Source: Numidum massiliense
GTDB lineage: Bacteria > Bacillota > Bacilli > Thermoactinomycetales > Novibacillaceae
Length of the DNA: 64,000 nt
Direction of reading: 5' to 3'
Assembly: GCF_001375555.1 (NCBI RefSeq)
Contig: NZ_CTDZ01000009.1
Span: forward strand, 923,758 to 987,757
Under the pieces are notes generated by a model. It worked only from the letters and a program-made list of their open reading frames with translations. It had not been told where the DNA came from and made no database searches. A program made the position numbers and the translations under genes. Position 1 is the first letter of the stretch, and each line of letters opens with the position of its first letter. Positions 15,795 through 23,722 of this stretch are shown here, one piece after another.

Positions 15795-15914
15795 TTATTT
15801 ACTCTGTTCCTGCTTATGTGCATTGATCGGAGTAGGGCACCGATCTCCGGCAAACGCTATTAATGGTATAACTAAAAGAGCGACGACGATGACTGAAGCA
15901 AACAGTTTTTTCAA
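15795..15914 (-). CDS. Secreted 39-residue propeptide, probable quorum-sensing signal of the adjacent receptor
   Basis: The ORF begins at TTG 15914, 6 bases after the receptor stop, and ends at TAA 15795-15797. It has a signal-peptide layout: lysines at 2-3, a hydrophobic core (LFASVIVVALLVIPL) and an AFA cleavage-type site after residue 22, leaving a polar tail GDRCPTPINAHKQEQSK. The ribosome site AGGAGG is formed by the last two arginine codons and reaches the stop of the receptor gene. Size, position and architecture match Phr/NprX/AloP pro-signals of the RRNPP class. The active peptide would be cut from the tail, re-imported by an oligopeptide permease and bound by the receptor. The exact mature sequence is not predictable. 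Confidence 0.8.
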   Translation of the reverse strand: MKKLFASVIVVALLVIPLIAFAGDRCPTPINAHKQEQSK

Positions 15915-15920
15915 CGGCAA

Positions 15921-17246
15921 TTACCTCCTACGAGTAATGGACTCTATGTTAAACATATTTTCTGTTTCATGGAGAAATGCTTCACGGTCGCCGATTCTAT
16001 TGTGGTAATTCGCCAGCACGAAATGAAAGTCCTTCTTTTTGTTGAGCAACTTGCTCCTTTCGGCTAACTGCATTCCTTTTTCGCAAATTGCCTTTACCTC
16101 ATCGGAATTCTTCCCTGACGCGATCTGTGCCCTTAGTAACAACAGCGGTAAATATTCTGAGGTTAGGTTGAACTTTTGCGCAAGCTTGGTTGCTTTGTTT
16201 GCATACTCCTCTGCCTTATCATACTGCTTAGTCTCGTAGTAAACTTCGCCGTATGAATAATACAAGGTTGCCCGCTGATGTTCATCATTCGTTTTCCGAC
16301 ACAAATTATACGATATGTCGTAATAACGCAAGGCCTGATCGTACATTTTTTTGTGAAAGTGAGCATCTCCCAAATTGAGATACAGCACACTCCCTATCCA
16401 CGGTTCGGCACAGCACTTGCGTGCTAGGTCAACCGCTTGTTGAAACACTGTAAACGCCTGATCGTACAAGTGTTGGCGCTTGAGGACGAGCGCCTCTAAG
16501 TTGTAGGTTAACAGAAGATTTTTGACGTCGTGGCTCGATTCACACGCTTCTCTTGCCTCCATCGCATACCGAAACGCCTCGGCGTATTGTTCAAGGTAAA
16601 AGTAGTAGGCACCTTTACCGTATAGAATTTGTCCTTTAAGATGCGTTTCCTCGCCGTCCTCGCAAAATTCTGCCAGCGCCTTGTCAGAGTATGCAATGCC
16701 TTGTTCATAGTCTTGGTCACCGAGGACGAATATAAGCGCCAAGTTGAAATACGCCTCGGCAGCAAGGTTGGTCGCATCATCGAGGTCATCTTCCTGCAGT
16801 AGCCGCAACACTTGGTGTAGTGCTTTCTTGGCACGATCCCACTGCCCTTGTTTCCGTAACACAATCCCTTTAAGTAGCTGGGCAGTCGCCGCAAAAAGCG
16901 GAAACTCGTTCAGTCTCTCGTCCCGTTCGAGTGCGCTCACCTCTTTGCGCGCCTCATCGTACAGCTCCAGTTCGCCCAAGTGGCGGATGAACGATATCTG
17001 ACGGGCGAAACACTCCTGCTCGACTTCCGTCTTTTGCAACATTTTTTCTACCATCTCGTCAGTTAAGCCGAGTTTCTCGCGAATGTAGGCAACCTTATCG
17101 CTAATGACGTTGCCAGTGATGCCGCGTTCGATGTTGCTGATCGTCGGCACCGAGATGTTTTCGTTGGCCAAGTCGTTCAAGGTCAAACCAAGCTCCTTGC
17201 GGCGTTGACGGATGAGTGACCCGAGTAAAATAGGATCGAGTGTCAT
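15921..17246 (-). CDS. HTH-TPR regulator of the RRNPP class (peptide receptor)
   Basis: The 441-residue protein has an XRE-type helix-turn-helix at residues about 7-62 (IRQRRKELGLTLNDLA, SVPTISNIERG), then a helical array of TPR-like repeats to the C-terminus, for example AYFNLALIFVLGDQDYEQGIAYSDKAL, YLNLGDAHFHKKMYDQALRYYD and LYYSYGEVYYETKQYDKAEEYA. This matches NprR/PlcR/AloR-type receptors that bind a re-imported peptide and then change DNA binding. The start has GGGAGGGG upstream. The propeptide gene follows immediately. The targets are unknown; sporulation, protease or competence control is usual in the class. Confidence 0.9.
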   Translation of the reverse strand: MTLDPILLGSLIRQRRKELGLTLNDLANENISVPTISNIERGITGNVISDKVAYIREKLGLTDEMVEKMLQKTEVEQECFARQISFIRHLGELELYDEARKEVSALERDERLNEFPLFAATAQLLKGIVLRKQGQWDRAKKALHQVLRLLQEDDLDDATNLAAEAYFNLALIFVLGDQDYEQGIAYSDKALAEFCEDGEETHLKGQILYGKGAYYFYLEQYAEAFRYAMEAREACESSHDVKNLLLTYNLEALVLKRQHLYDQAFTVFQQAVDLARKCCAEPWIGSVLYLNLGDAHFHKKMYDQALRYYDISYNLCRKTNDEHQRATLYYSYGEVYYETKQYDKAEEYANKATKLAQKFNLTSEYLPLLLLRAQIASGKNSDEVKAICEKGMQLAERSKLLNKKKDFHFVLANYHNRIGDREAFLHETENMFNIESITRRR

Positions 17247-17377
17247 GTTAATTCCCCTCCCTCTTTTGATCTGCGATCTCTGTCGTCGTCTAAGTTGTTA
17301 TGGAAGTTATTCTACAGAAATTGCCGAATTCCTGCTAAGTGAGCAAAATTTTTTTATGATTTATTTGAGGCCGTGTC

Positions 17378-17461
17378 GTGGCGATTCGCGCGGTTGTCAT
17401 TACAACGGTCGCGTTGGTTTACTTATGGATAAAAAAAGATAGGGGAATCATTCGGGTGTGA
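17378..17461 (+). CDS. Possible 27-residue membrane peptide
   Basis: GTG 17378 is preceded by GAGG at 7 bases. The product MAIRAVVITTVALVYLWIKK continues for 7 more residues. One transmembrane segment with a positive end resembles small membrane peptides, including toxin-like ones, but support is thin. It lies upstream of and divergent from the receptor gene. Confidence 0.25.
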   Translation: MAIRAVVITTVALVYLWIKKDRGIIRV

Positions 17462-17481
17462 TCGTTTACGCATAAAATAAA

Positions 17482-17523
17482 GGACAAAAGGATACACAAC
17501 TGATGCGGTGCACCCTTTTGTCC
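17482..17523 (-). terminator. Terminator downstream of the EamA gene and pglX remnant
   Basis: GGACAAAAGG (17482-17491) and CCTTTTGTCC (17514-17523) pair. Read on the minus strand the stem is followed by TTTATTTTATG. Confidence 0.7.
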
Positions 17524-17528
17524 GTTGA

Positions 17529-17663
17529 CTAGATTTTAGCGACTAAGCCTTTAAACTTCGCGTGATTGACCTTCACCCCGTCGTCGAGTTCAATCACGAT
17601 CTGCTGTTCGGCCATGTTGTGCAACAGCTCGTCGTATGCCTTCAGCTCATCGATTGTTAGGTG
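17529..17663 (-). pseudogene. C-terminal remnant resembling BREX-1 methylase PglX
   Basis: On the minus strand, after and slightly overlapping the EamA gene in another frame, a stretch with no start encodes TIDELKAYDELLHNMAEQQI followed by VIELDDGVKVNHAKF and ends GLVAKI at TAG 17529-17531. The segment DDGVKVN-x-x-KF followed by a short tail ending in AKI is how I recall PglX, the adenine methylase of BREX-1 phage-defence systems, ending. The rest of the gene and all other BREX genes are absent from the window. The family call rests on a short motif and needs a profile search. Confidence 0.55.
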
Positions 17664-18553
17664 CGCGCTTCCCCGTGTGGCACGGGTGAGCGGCGTTCAG
17701 AAACGAGAATGCCGCATAAGATTAGGGCAACGCCGACCCATTGCCAGCCTGTCACCTGTTCGTGTAGTATGAGCCGGGAAGCGATCACGGCGACAGGCAG
17801 TTCGGCCGAGCCAAGGATGGTCGCTAAGCCCGATCCGATCTGCGGAATGCCAGCTGTGAAGCATAAAATCGGGATAAATGACCCGAACAGTCCAGTAAGA
17901 AGCCCGTATGGCCACAATCCGTTTGTGAGCGATCCGTCGAACAAAAAAGTGGGCGGATAGACGCAAAAGATGAGCACGAGGGAGCCGGTTACCATCAGCG
18001 GGCTGCGAATCCACGGACTCACTTCGGTCGCGATGCGGCCGCTGAAGAAAAGAAACAGCGCGTAACTGAGCGCGGACCCCAAACCAAACAACAGGCCGAT
18101 TGGCGACACGTTTTCACTGAACATGGTGGACACGTCGGCTGCGAGTACGGTTCCGATGAGGACGATGACGAGCGCGATCACTTTATAGCGGTGAGGTGGC
18201 TTGCGCTCGGCGATCCACTCGATTAAAATGCCGATCCACACGAACTGGAACAAGAGGACGATGGCGAAAGAAGCGGGCAAGTAGGACGCCGCCATATAAT
18301 AAAAAATGCCCGTTAAGCCGGAAAAAGAGCCGAAGAGCAGCAGTTTCCCGAACGATTTTAACGTTAAGGTACGAAACTTACGCAAGTGGAACAACGCGGG
18401 GATCCAAAGCAAAACGGTGCCAAAGGCGATCTGCGCGCCGGTTAACTGCGCCGGGGTAAAGCCGCTCGCATACCCTAGTTTGACAAAAATGACGGGTAGC
18501 CCGAAGCTCGCCCCGCCGAGAAATACGAGAAGTATTGAAAGCCAATAGTTCAT
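17657..18553 (-). CDS. EamA/DMT-family transporter
   Basis: The 298-residue membrane protein has ten hydrophobic helices in two repeats, opening with LSILLVFLGGASFGLPVIFVKLGYASG and ending the second repeat with LGSAELPVAVIASRLILHE and WQWVGVALILCGILVSE, as in EamA drug/metabolite exporters such as YdzF/YcxC types. The substrate is unknown. The start is ATG 18553 with GGAAGGG upstream; the frame is open above it but lacks conserved sequence. Its last residues overlap the pglX-like remnant, which suggests a deletion joined the two. Confidence 0.9.
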   Translation of the reverse strand: MNYWLSILLVFLGGASFGLPVIFVKLGYASGFTPAQLTGAQIAFGTVLLWIPALFHLRKFRTLTLKSFGKLLLFGSFSGLTGIFYYMAASYLPASFAIVLLFQFVWIGILIEWIAERKPPHRYKVIALVIVLIGTVLAADVSTMFSENVSPIGLLFGLGSALSYALFLFFSGRIATEVSPWIRSPLMVTGSLVLIFCVYPPTFLFDGSLTNGLWPYGLLTGLFGSFIPILCFTAGIPQIGSGLATILGSAELPVAVIASRLILHEQVTGWQWVGVALILCGILVSERRSPVPHGEART

Positions 18554-18803
18554 GAAATAGCCCTTCCTACAGTTAAAAGTAAGCGTGTAAAGCACAACTA
18601 TTATAGCACAAAAGTAGCTGTTACGGCCGATGTGCGCGATAGAGAAACGCGTGTTTTGAAAGCCCTGACGACGCACATGCAGTGAAGCTCTAGCGGTAAA
18701 GGAGTGGGACAGTCTACAAATATCCGGAGGATGTGTACGACTGTACCTGTTAATGTGGACAATATTTTGGTATTGTTAGACGAAAAGGAGGCGGTACGAG
18801 ACG

Positions 18804-19853
18804 ATGTCCAACGAAACGACGCGCATTCTCGCCATATCCGACATTCACGGGCAGTATAACATGCTCACTCGGTTACTCAACAAAGTAAAGTACCGTCCAG
18901 AAACCGACAAACTCGTTTTTTTAGGTGATTACATTGATCGCGGCAAGTGTTCCAAAGAGGTCGTTGCGACTGTCAAGCGGTTGGTTGAAGAGGATGGAGC
19001 GATCGCGATTCGCGGCAACCACGATCAAATATTGCTTAGTATGTTGGACGATGACTGGTCTTGGAACAATTGGGTCATTAACGGTGGTATGGCGACGTTG
19101 GAAAGTTATCTCGGGCGGACGGTGACTGCAGAAGACGACGTGGCTAATCATTTGCAAGCGATGCGCGAACAGTATCACGATCACCTCGATTTTCTGGCCT
19201 CGTTGCCCCTTTATTGGGAAGATGAGCGGCACATTTTTATTCACGCAGGCATCGACCCCGAATTGGACGACTGGAGACAAACGCCGGCGAAAACGATGCT
19301 GTGGATTCGGGAGAAATTTTATCGCGCCCAGCTAGACACGGGAAAAACGGTCGTCTTTGGGCATACGCCGACGGCGAAATTACACGTCATGCGCGCGTCA
19401 ATCGGCGTGTGCGGTGAAGACGACATGCACAGGTTAAACGGTAGGGGTGGGTTACACGGTTTAGAGAGGTTAAACGGTAGGGATGGGTTACACGGTATAG
19501 AGAGGATAAACGGTAGGGATGGGTCACACGGTGTAAACAGGATAAACGGTAGGGATGGGTCACACGGTGTAAACAGGATAAACGATAAGGATGGGACACA
19601 CGGTGTGCACGAGGTAGGCGGTAGGGACGATCTGCGCGAGGTTGAAGAAATGTTTGCCCCGTGGTTTGAGCGGGACAACTCTGGCGCGTTCACTAAAATC
19701 GGCATTGACGGCGGCGCGGCTTACGGTCGCCAATTAAACTGTCTGATCATCACAGGTGGTACGTACGATTATGTGTATGTAACGAATGATGTGAACGGTG
19801 CGTCGGGCGATTCCTTAGAGGCCGTTCGTACGATAACGTCATCCATACGGTAA
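18804..19853 (+). CDS. PPP-family serine/threonine phosphatase or Ap4A hydrolase with a 12-residue repeat insert
   Basis: The 349-residue metallophosphatase has the PPP motifs ISDIHGQ (near residue 13), GDYIDRG (about 41), IRGNHD (about 71), FIHAGID and VFGHTPT, which bind the two metals. Proteins of this type remove phosphate from Ser/Thr or split dinucleoside polyphosphates. Between VFGHTPTAKLHV and GIDGGAAYGRQL is an unusual insert of six 12-residue units (residues about 210-281). Without it the length, about 275, is near that of relatives. AAAGGAGG lies 12 bases before the ATG. The insert sits near the active-site end but keeps the frame. Confidence 0.9.
   Translation: MSNETTRILAISDIHGQYNMLTRLLNKVKYRPETDKLVFLGDYIDRGKCSKEVVATVKRLVEEDGAIAIRGNHDQILLSMLDDDWSWNNWVINGGMATLESYLGRTVTAEDDVANHLQAMREQYHDHLDFLASLPLYWEDERHIFIHAGIDPELDDWRQTPAKTMLWIREKFYRAQLDTGKTVVFGHTPTAKLHVMRASIGVCGEDDMHRLNGRGGLHGLERLNGRDGLHGIERINGRDGSHGVNRINGRDGSHGVNRINDKDGTHGVHEVGGRDDLREVEEMFAPWFERDNSGAFTKIGIDGGAAYGRQLNCLIITGGTYDYVYVTNDVNGASGDSLEAVRTITSSIR
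19431..19646 (+). repeat. Six 36-bp tandem repeats inside the phosphatase gene
   Basis: Units start at 19431, 19467, 19503, 19539, 19575 and 19611. The 12-residue products follow the pattern R-(L/I)-N-G-R-D-G-(L/S)-H-G-(V/I/L)-(E/N), for example RINGRDGSHGVN twice in a row; the last unit is diverged. The unit is a multiple of three. Confidence 0.95.
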
Positions 19854-19966
19854 CGTTAGCCGATGGCGAAGCATCGAGCGGATGAGTGACAGGGTGAAAG
19901 GATAGAGGTGAAAGAGGGGCGTCGTAACGGTTAGGCGCAAAAGGTGAAAAGTGGGCAAAATCGAAA

Positions 19967-19993
19967 GACACGCTATGGATCATATAGCGTGTC
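19967..19993. terminator. Hairpin between convergent phosphatase and lipoprotein genes
   Basis: GACACGCTAT and ATAGCGTGTC form a 10-bp stem. Read on the minus strand it is followed by TTTCGATTTT, so it suits the lipoprotein gene at least. Confidence 0.7.
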
Positions 19994-20053
19994 GCCGACC
20001 GTTCGGATTTGTGCGTTCGGATTGGTGTAGGAAGAAACGCAACTTTTTTAGCG

Positions 20054-21187
20054 TTACAGTTCGCTCATCGTTTCCGCTAGTTTCTGTAATTCCTCAAGGG
20101 TGACTTTTGGATCTTCCAGCATGATCGAGTAAGTCATGCCGTTTTCTTCCCACGATAAGAAGCGGAATCCTTCTTCATCGACGAACTCACCTTCGTGGCT
20201 GCGAACTTTCACCTTTTTTGTGTTCATGCCGAGGTCGCTGGCGCCGCCTTTGTCCTCGTCACTTGCCTTGAGGACAGTTAGGCTGATGTACGGTTGGTCT
20301 TCTTTCGCGTAAGAAATAATCAATTCCTTATGCTCGAAGGCAGTTGCTTCTACTTTTTCCACCTTTTCGACCTTGAGCCCATCTTGTTCCGGGAAGTACA
20401 TAACTGGCTTGTCAAACAGCTTCCGCGCTTCGTCGATCGTCACCTTTTCACCGACATCGTCCGTGTCGATTGTCTTCATCTTTACGTTGTCCGGTAAATC
20501 GAGCACAAATAGCGACTGTTCGAGCGGCTTGTTCACCTCGACTTTTTTATATTCCATTTCGGAACGGATATCCCCTGTGTGGCTAATGCTTTTGAGCACG
20601 ATCCAGTTCTTCTTATCGATCCAGATGTCCATATCACCACCGAAAGAATTTTTCCTTTTTGCTTTTGCCTCGATGTGGAAGGCGTCGCGATTCGCCACTT
20701 TTTCTTCACCGACAAGTTCTGCATCGTGCGTTTTTTTAATGTGCTGCAGCAGTGTTTGCGACGAATCTTGCGGCGATTGTTCGCTCAGTGAGAGCAACTC
20801 GGGATCGTCAATAACGTGTGCGGTATCGTCACCTTTCGTATAGGAAATGATTTTCTTCCCGTCCTTTACCGACGTCACTTGTTCGTCCTTACTATCGATT
20901 TCAGTACGACGCTTGTTTTCCTTAAAATCGACCCATTCTTTAATCGCGAATTGCTCCGACTTTTTGTCGTTCACATACGTCACTAAGTCTGCTTCGCCAT
21001 ACAAAGTGTCAATGCTTTTACTCTGTTCCAGCGTCTTTTGCACGATCGTCTCCGGACTGTACGCGTTAGCTTCTTGCATCGAACATCCGGCAGCGATTAA
21101 CGAAAATGCACTGAGCGAGAGAATAAACCCGTGAACTTTACCCGATTTTTTTTCCTGCGCACTTGCTTGGTTAGTTTGTCGTTTCAC
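20054..21187 (-). CDS. LolA-fold lipoprotein downstream of a two-component system
   Basis: The 377-residue protein has a basic N-terminus, a hydrophobic stretch FILSLSAFSLIAAG and a lipobox cysteine (LIAAGC, about residue 35), so it should be anchored outside the membrane. The body, with EADLVTYVNDKK, IWIDKKNWIVLKSISH and a C-terminal FRFLSWEENGMTYSIM, resembles the LolA-like YdcC/sporulation-lipoprotein group. The start is GTG 21187 behind AAGGAGGG. It lies 75 bases after the histidine kinase gene and is probably the third gene of that operon, perhaps as target or sensor partner. The ligand is unknown. Confidence 0.82.
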   Translation of the reverse strand: MKRQTNQASAQEKKSGKVHGFILSLSAFSLIAAGCSMQEANAYSPETIVQKTLEQSKSIDTLYGEADLVTYVNDKKSEQFAIKEWVDFKENKRRTEIDSKDEQVTSVKDGKKIISYTKGDDTAHVIDDPELLSLSEQSPQDSSQTLLQHIKKTHDAELVGEEKVANRDAFHIEAKAKRKNSFGGDMDIWIDKKNWIVLKSISHTGDIRSEMEYKKVEVNKPLEQSLFVLDLPDNVKMKTIDTDDVGEKVTIDEARKLFDKPVMYFPEQDGLKVEKVEKVEATAFEHKELIISYAKEDQPYISLTVLKASDEDKGGASDLGMNTKKVKVRSHEGEFVDEEGFRFLSWEENGMTYSIMLEDPKVTLEELQKLAETMSEL

Positions 21188-21261
21188 GATAAAACCCTCC
21201 TTATGGTCATTTCTAACATTTTACTAGTGATCATTTCCTTGAACCGTGTATTCGCTAGAAA

Positions 21262-22710
21262 TTAGTGGTATTCCGGAAAGGTACAGACGACACATGTGCC
21301 GCTTTCCGGTGCGGAAGAAAGGCGGATGGAACCGTCGTGTTTTTCCATAATGCGTTTGGCGATACTGAGTCCGAGTCCAGTGCCCGTGTCGCCGCGCCGA
21401 CTGCGCGCATCGTCCGTTTGATACAGTGGTTGAAAAACCCGCTGAAGTTGTTCTTCGTTCAAACCAGGCCCTTCGTTTTGCACGAGGAGGACGATTCCGC
21501 TCGCTGGCCAGACGATGTGTGGTCGCAAAGCTGGGAGGATCCACGCGGGAAGTCCGAAACTGGCGTCGATGGCCGCGAGCCAAATCTGCCCCTCTTCGGG
21601 TGTATGGCGAATGGCGTTGTGCATCAAATTGTCGACGACGCGAATAAGTTGCTTAGCATTGACGCGGCACGCGGCAGTCACTTCATTAGTGACAGCTAGC
21701 TGTATGTGCTTTGCTTGACACATTTCTTCGTACCCAGACAGCAACATCTCAAAAAATTCACTGCCGTCAACCTCGACTAACGCCATCTCATACGTCGGCG
21801 ACTGCAACAGCGTGTACGTCGTTAAATCGTCCAACATGCTGTGCATGTAGTCGATTTTGTCAAAAATGACCGATTGGTATTCTTGTTTTTCTTGTGCCGT
21901 TAACGCGCGCTCTGCGCTTAGTGCTTCACTATAGGCGCGGATCGACGTCAGCGGTGTCTTTAAATCGTGAGAGATCGTCGCCACCATGTATTCTTTCTCA
22001 CGTTGTTGCTGCGCGATTTCTCGTTGTGCGCGCTCGATTTGCTGCTTCATTGTTTCAAAGCGGGTCGTTAATTCGCCAATTTCATCGTTGCGCTGGGGAA
22101 GCTTTTTACTCTTTTTACCTTTAGCGAAGGCACTCATGTTCTCCATAAGCTGTTTGAGCGGTCGGTTCAGTTTGCGGTTCAACAGCGAGACGACGACGCC
22201 GTACGTGGCGATGAAAACGGCTAACCATACGACTAGCGTAAGTGCGCTGCGCTGTTTAACACCTTGATCCCAATCGGTGCGCAGCGCTGTAATCTCGTAA
22301 AAACCAAGCAACTCGCTGTCTTGAAAAACCGGTTTTTTCAGCGTGTACGTTTTGTAGCCAACCTGTAAGTCGTACAAGTCTTTGTACAGCTGTTCTTTAC
22401 CGATTGAGCGGATGGTTAATGTCTCCGGTAAGGAGTTGTACAACATGAGGCCATCGGGTGAGTACAAGACGAGGGCGAGCTGTTCGTTCGTCCACTTGTC
22501 GAGTTGTTTGCGCGCAGTTTCCGACTGAAAAAAGGCCGGGCGGTCGATCTTTTGTTCAAGTTTGTGCATGTCGTTCGTCTTTTGCACGTAGTCGGTGACG
22601 CTCCGTTGTTCGTCGTATTGACTAACCCAGAGGAACAGGCCATAGCCGGCGACGAGCGGTAAACACATGACGACAAAGTAGGAAATAATTAACCACGTTT
22701 TCAGTTTCAT
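21262..22710 (-). CDS. Membrane sensor histidine kinase
   Basis: This 482-residue kinase has an N-terminal transmembrane helix, an extracytoplasmic domain of about 140 residues, a second helix (LTLVVWLAVFIATYGVVV), a HAMP linker, the phospho-acceptor box SHDLKTPLTSIRAYSEAL, the N box NLMHNAIRHTP and the G boxes NEGPGL and GTGLGLSI. Between the N and G1 boxes is an extra segment of about 20 residues rich in Pro and Ala. It overlaps the regulator gene by 4 bases (ATGA) and precedes the lipoprotein gene. The signal is unknown; an envelope signal is likely. Confidence 0.95.
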   Translation of the reverse strand: MKLKTWLIISYFVVMCLPLVAGYGLFLWVSQYDEQRSVTDYVQKTNDMHKLEQKIDRPAFFQSETARKQLDKWTNEQLALVLYSPDGLMLYNSLPETLTIRSIGKEQLYKDLYDLQVGYKTYTLKKPVFQDSELLGFYEITALRTDWDQGVKQRSALTLVVWLAVFIATYGVVVSLLNRKLNRPLKQLMENMSAFAKGKKSKKLPQRNDEIGELTTRFETMKQQIERAQREIAQQQREKEYMVATISHDLKTPLTSIRAYSEALSAERALTAQEKQEYQSVIFDKIDYMHSMLDDLTTYTLLQSPTYEMALVEVDGSEFFEMLLSGYEEMCQAKHIQLAVTNEVTAACRVNAKQLIRVVDNLMHNAIRHTPEEGQIWLAAIDASFGLPAWILPALRPHIVWPASGIVLLVQNEGPGLNEEQLQRVFQPLYQTDDARSRRGDTGTGLGLSIAKRIMEKHDGSIRLSSAPESGTCVVCTFPEYH

Positions 22711-23420
22711 CGGATGCGTTCACCTATGAAGCGGTACCCTTGACCCCACACCGTTTGGATAAAGCGAGGCTCTTTCGTGCGATCGCCGAGTTTTTGGCGC
22801 AAGCTTTTAATGTGGACAGTAACGGTGTTGTTGCCACCTAAGTCTCTCTGCTGCCAGATGTGTTCGTACAGCTCTGTCTTGGAAAAAGTGTGCAGCGGGT
22901 TTTCCGCGAGCACTTGCAACAGATCGAGCTCTTTGCCAGTAAGTGCCACGTCTTCGCCGTGTAAGGTGACGATGCGCTTTTCCCAATCAGTCGCTAAACC
23001 GTGCGCGTAATGCATGACGGCGGGCTGGCGATTCCCTTGCGCGTACCAGTAGGAGCGGCGGATTAACGAGTTGACCCGTGCCGTTAATTCGCCTAGGCTG
23101 AACGGCTTGGCGAGGTAGTCGTCGGCTCCGATATTTAAGCCGTGCACTTTATCGCGATCCTCTTGTTTGGCGCTAATGATGAGGAGCGGGACGTTGCTCT
23201 TCAAGCGAATGTTTTTACACAAGGTGTAACCGTCCATTTCCGGTAACATTAAGTCGACGAGGACGAGGGCGTACGTGTCAATGCCCTCCGCGCAAAAGTC
23301 TTCCCACCCTTCCTGACCAGTCGAGGCCCAACTGACGGTGTAACCTTCTTCCTGCAACGTCCGTTGAATGACGCGCGCAATTTCCGGGTCGTCTTCGACA
23401 AGTAACAAACGGCGATTCAC
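22707..23420 (-). CDS. OmpR-family response regulator
   Basis: The 237-residue protein has a receiver domain (LLVEDDPEIARVI, phospho-acceptor Asp in ALVLVDLMLPEMDG, Lys in YLAKPFS) and a winged-helix output domain (LTGKELDLLQVLAENP, HIKSLRQKLGDR, QTVWGQGYRF). GTG 23420 follows AGGAGG. It is first in an operon with its kinase and the lipoprotein. No clear operator could be read upstream. Confidence 0.95.
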   Translation of the reverse strand: MNRRLLLVEDDPEIARVIQRTLQEEGYTVSWASTGQEGWEDFCAEGIDTYALVLVDLMLPEMDGYTLCKNIRLKSNVPLLIISAKQEDRDKVHGLNIGADDYLAKPFSLGELTARVNSLIRRSYWYAQGNRQPAVMHYAHGLATDWEKRIVTLHGEDVALTGKELDLLQVLAENPLHTFSKTELYEHIWQQRDLGGNNTVTVHIKSLRQKLGDRTKEPRFIQTVWGQGYRFIGERIR

Positions 23421-23504
23421 TTTCCAAACCTCCTACACGTTCAGCATACTATTTGCCGGATGTTAGACGTGTTTTTTAATAGTTTCTTTATAAACGTTAG
23501 TTAG

Positions 23505-23702
23505 TCGTTACCTAGCGGTGCGTATAAGGAAGCGTACTTGTTGTTCTTAGAAAAAGGAGACCCTGGCGAGTTCACCATTTTAGGTGTGTACCAGGGTAAG
23601 ATCCCCTTATCGTCGAAAGGGTTCCAGTTTAAGGCTGAAGACGATGATGAACTCAAGGAGTACGAGCATTTCGTCCAAGAAGCCAAACAGAAGTACAAGT
23701 AA
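23505..23702 (+). pseudogene. Gene fragment or small unrecognised ORF
   Basis: An open frame of 65 codons with coding-like composition ends at TAA 23700-23702. It includes SGAYKEAYLLFLEKGDPGEF and TILGVYQGKIPLSSKGFQF and a charged end EYEHFVQEAKQKYK. It follows a TAG, has no ATG, and the only candidate start is an internal TTG behind AAGGAAG. It may be the C-terminal piece of a lost gene. No family recognised. Confidence 0.4.
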
Positions 23703-23722
23703 CGAAACAAACGTTTATAACG

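Noticed and set aside
17696-17700. In-frame TGA before the pglX-like remnant as a selenocysteine codon
   Set aside because: No start upstream, overlap with the EamA frame and no SECIS-like hairpin; simpler as a broken gene.
18735-18863. 42-codon frame starting ATG behind CCGGAGG before the phosphatase
   Set aside because: Zero spacing between ribosome site and ATG, overlap with the phosphatase start, and no recognisable features.
19431-19646. Regular 36-bp repeats that might be read as a CRISPR array
   Set aside because: Units are directly abutting with no spacers, lie in frame inside a phosphatase gene, and there are no cas genes.
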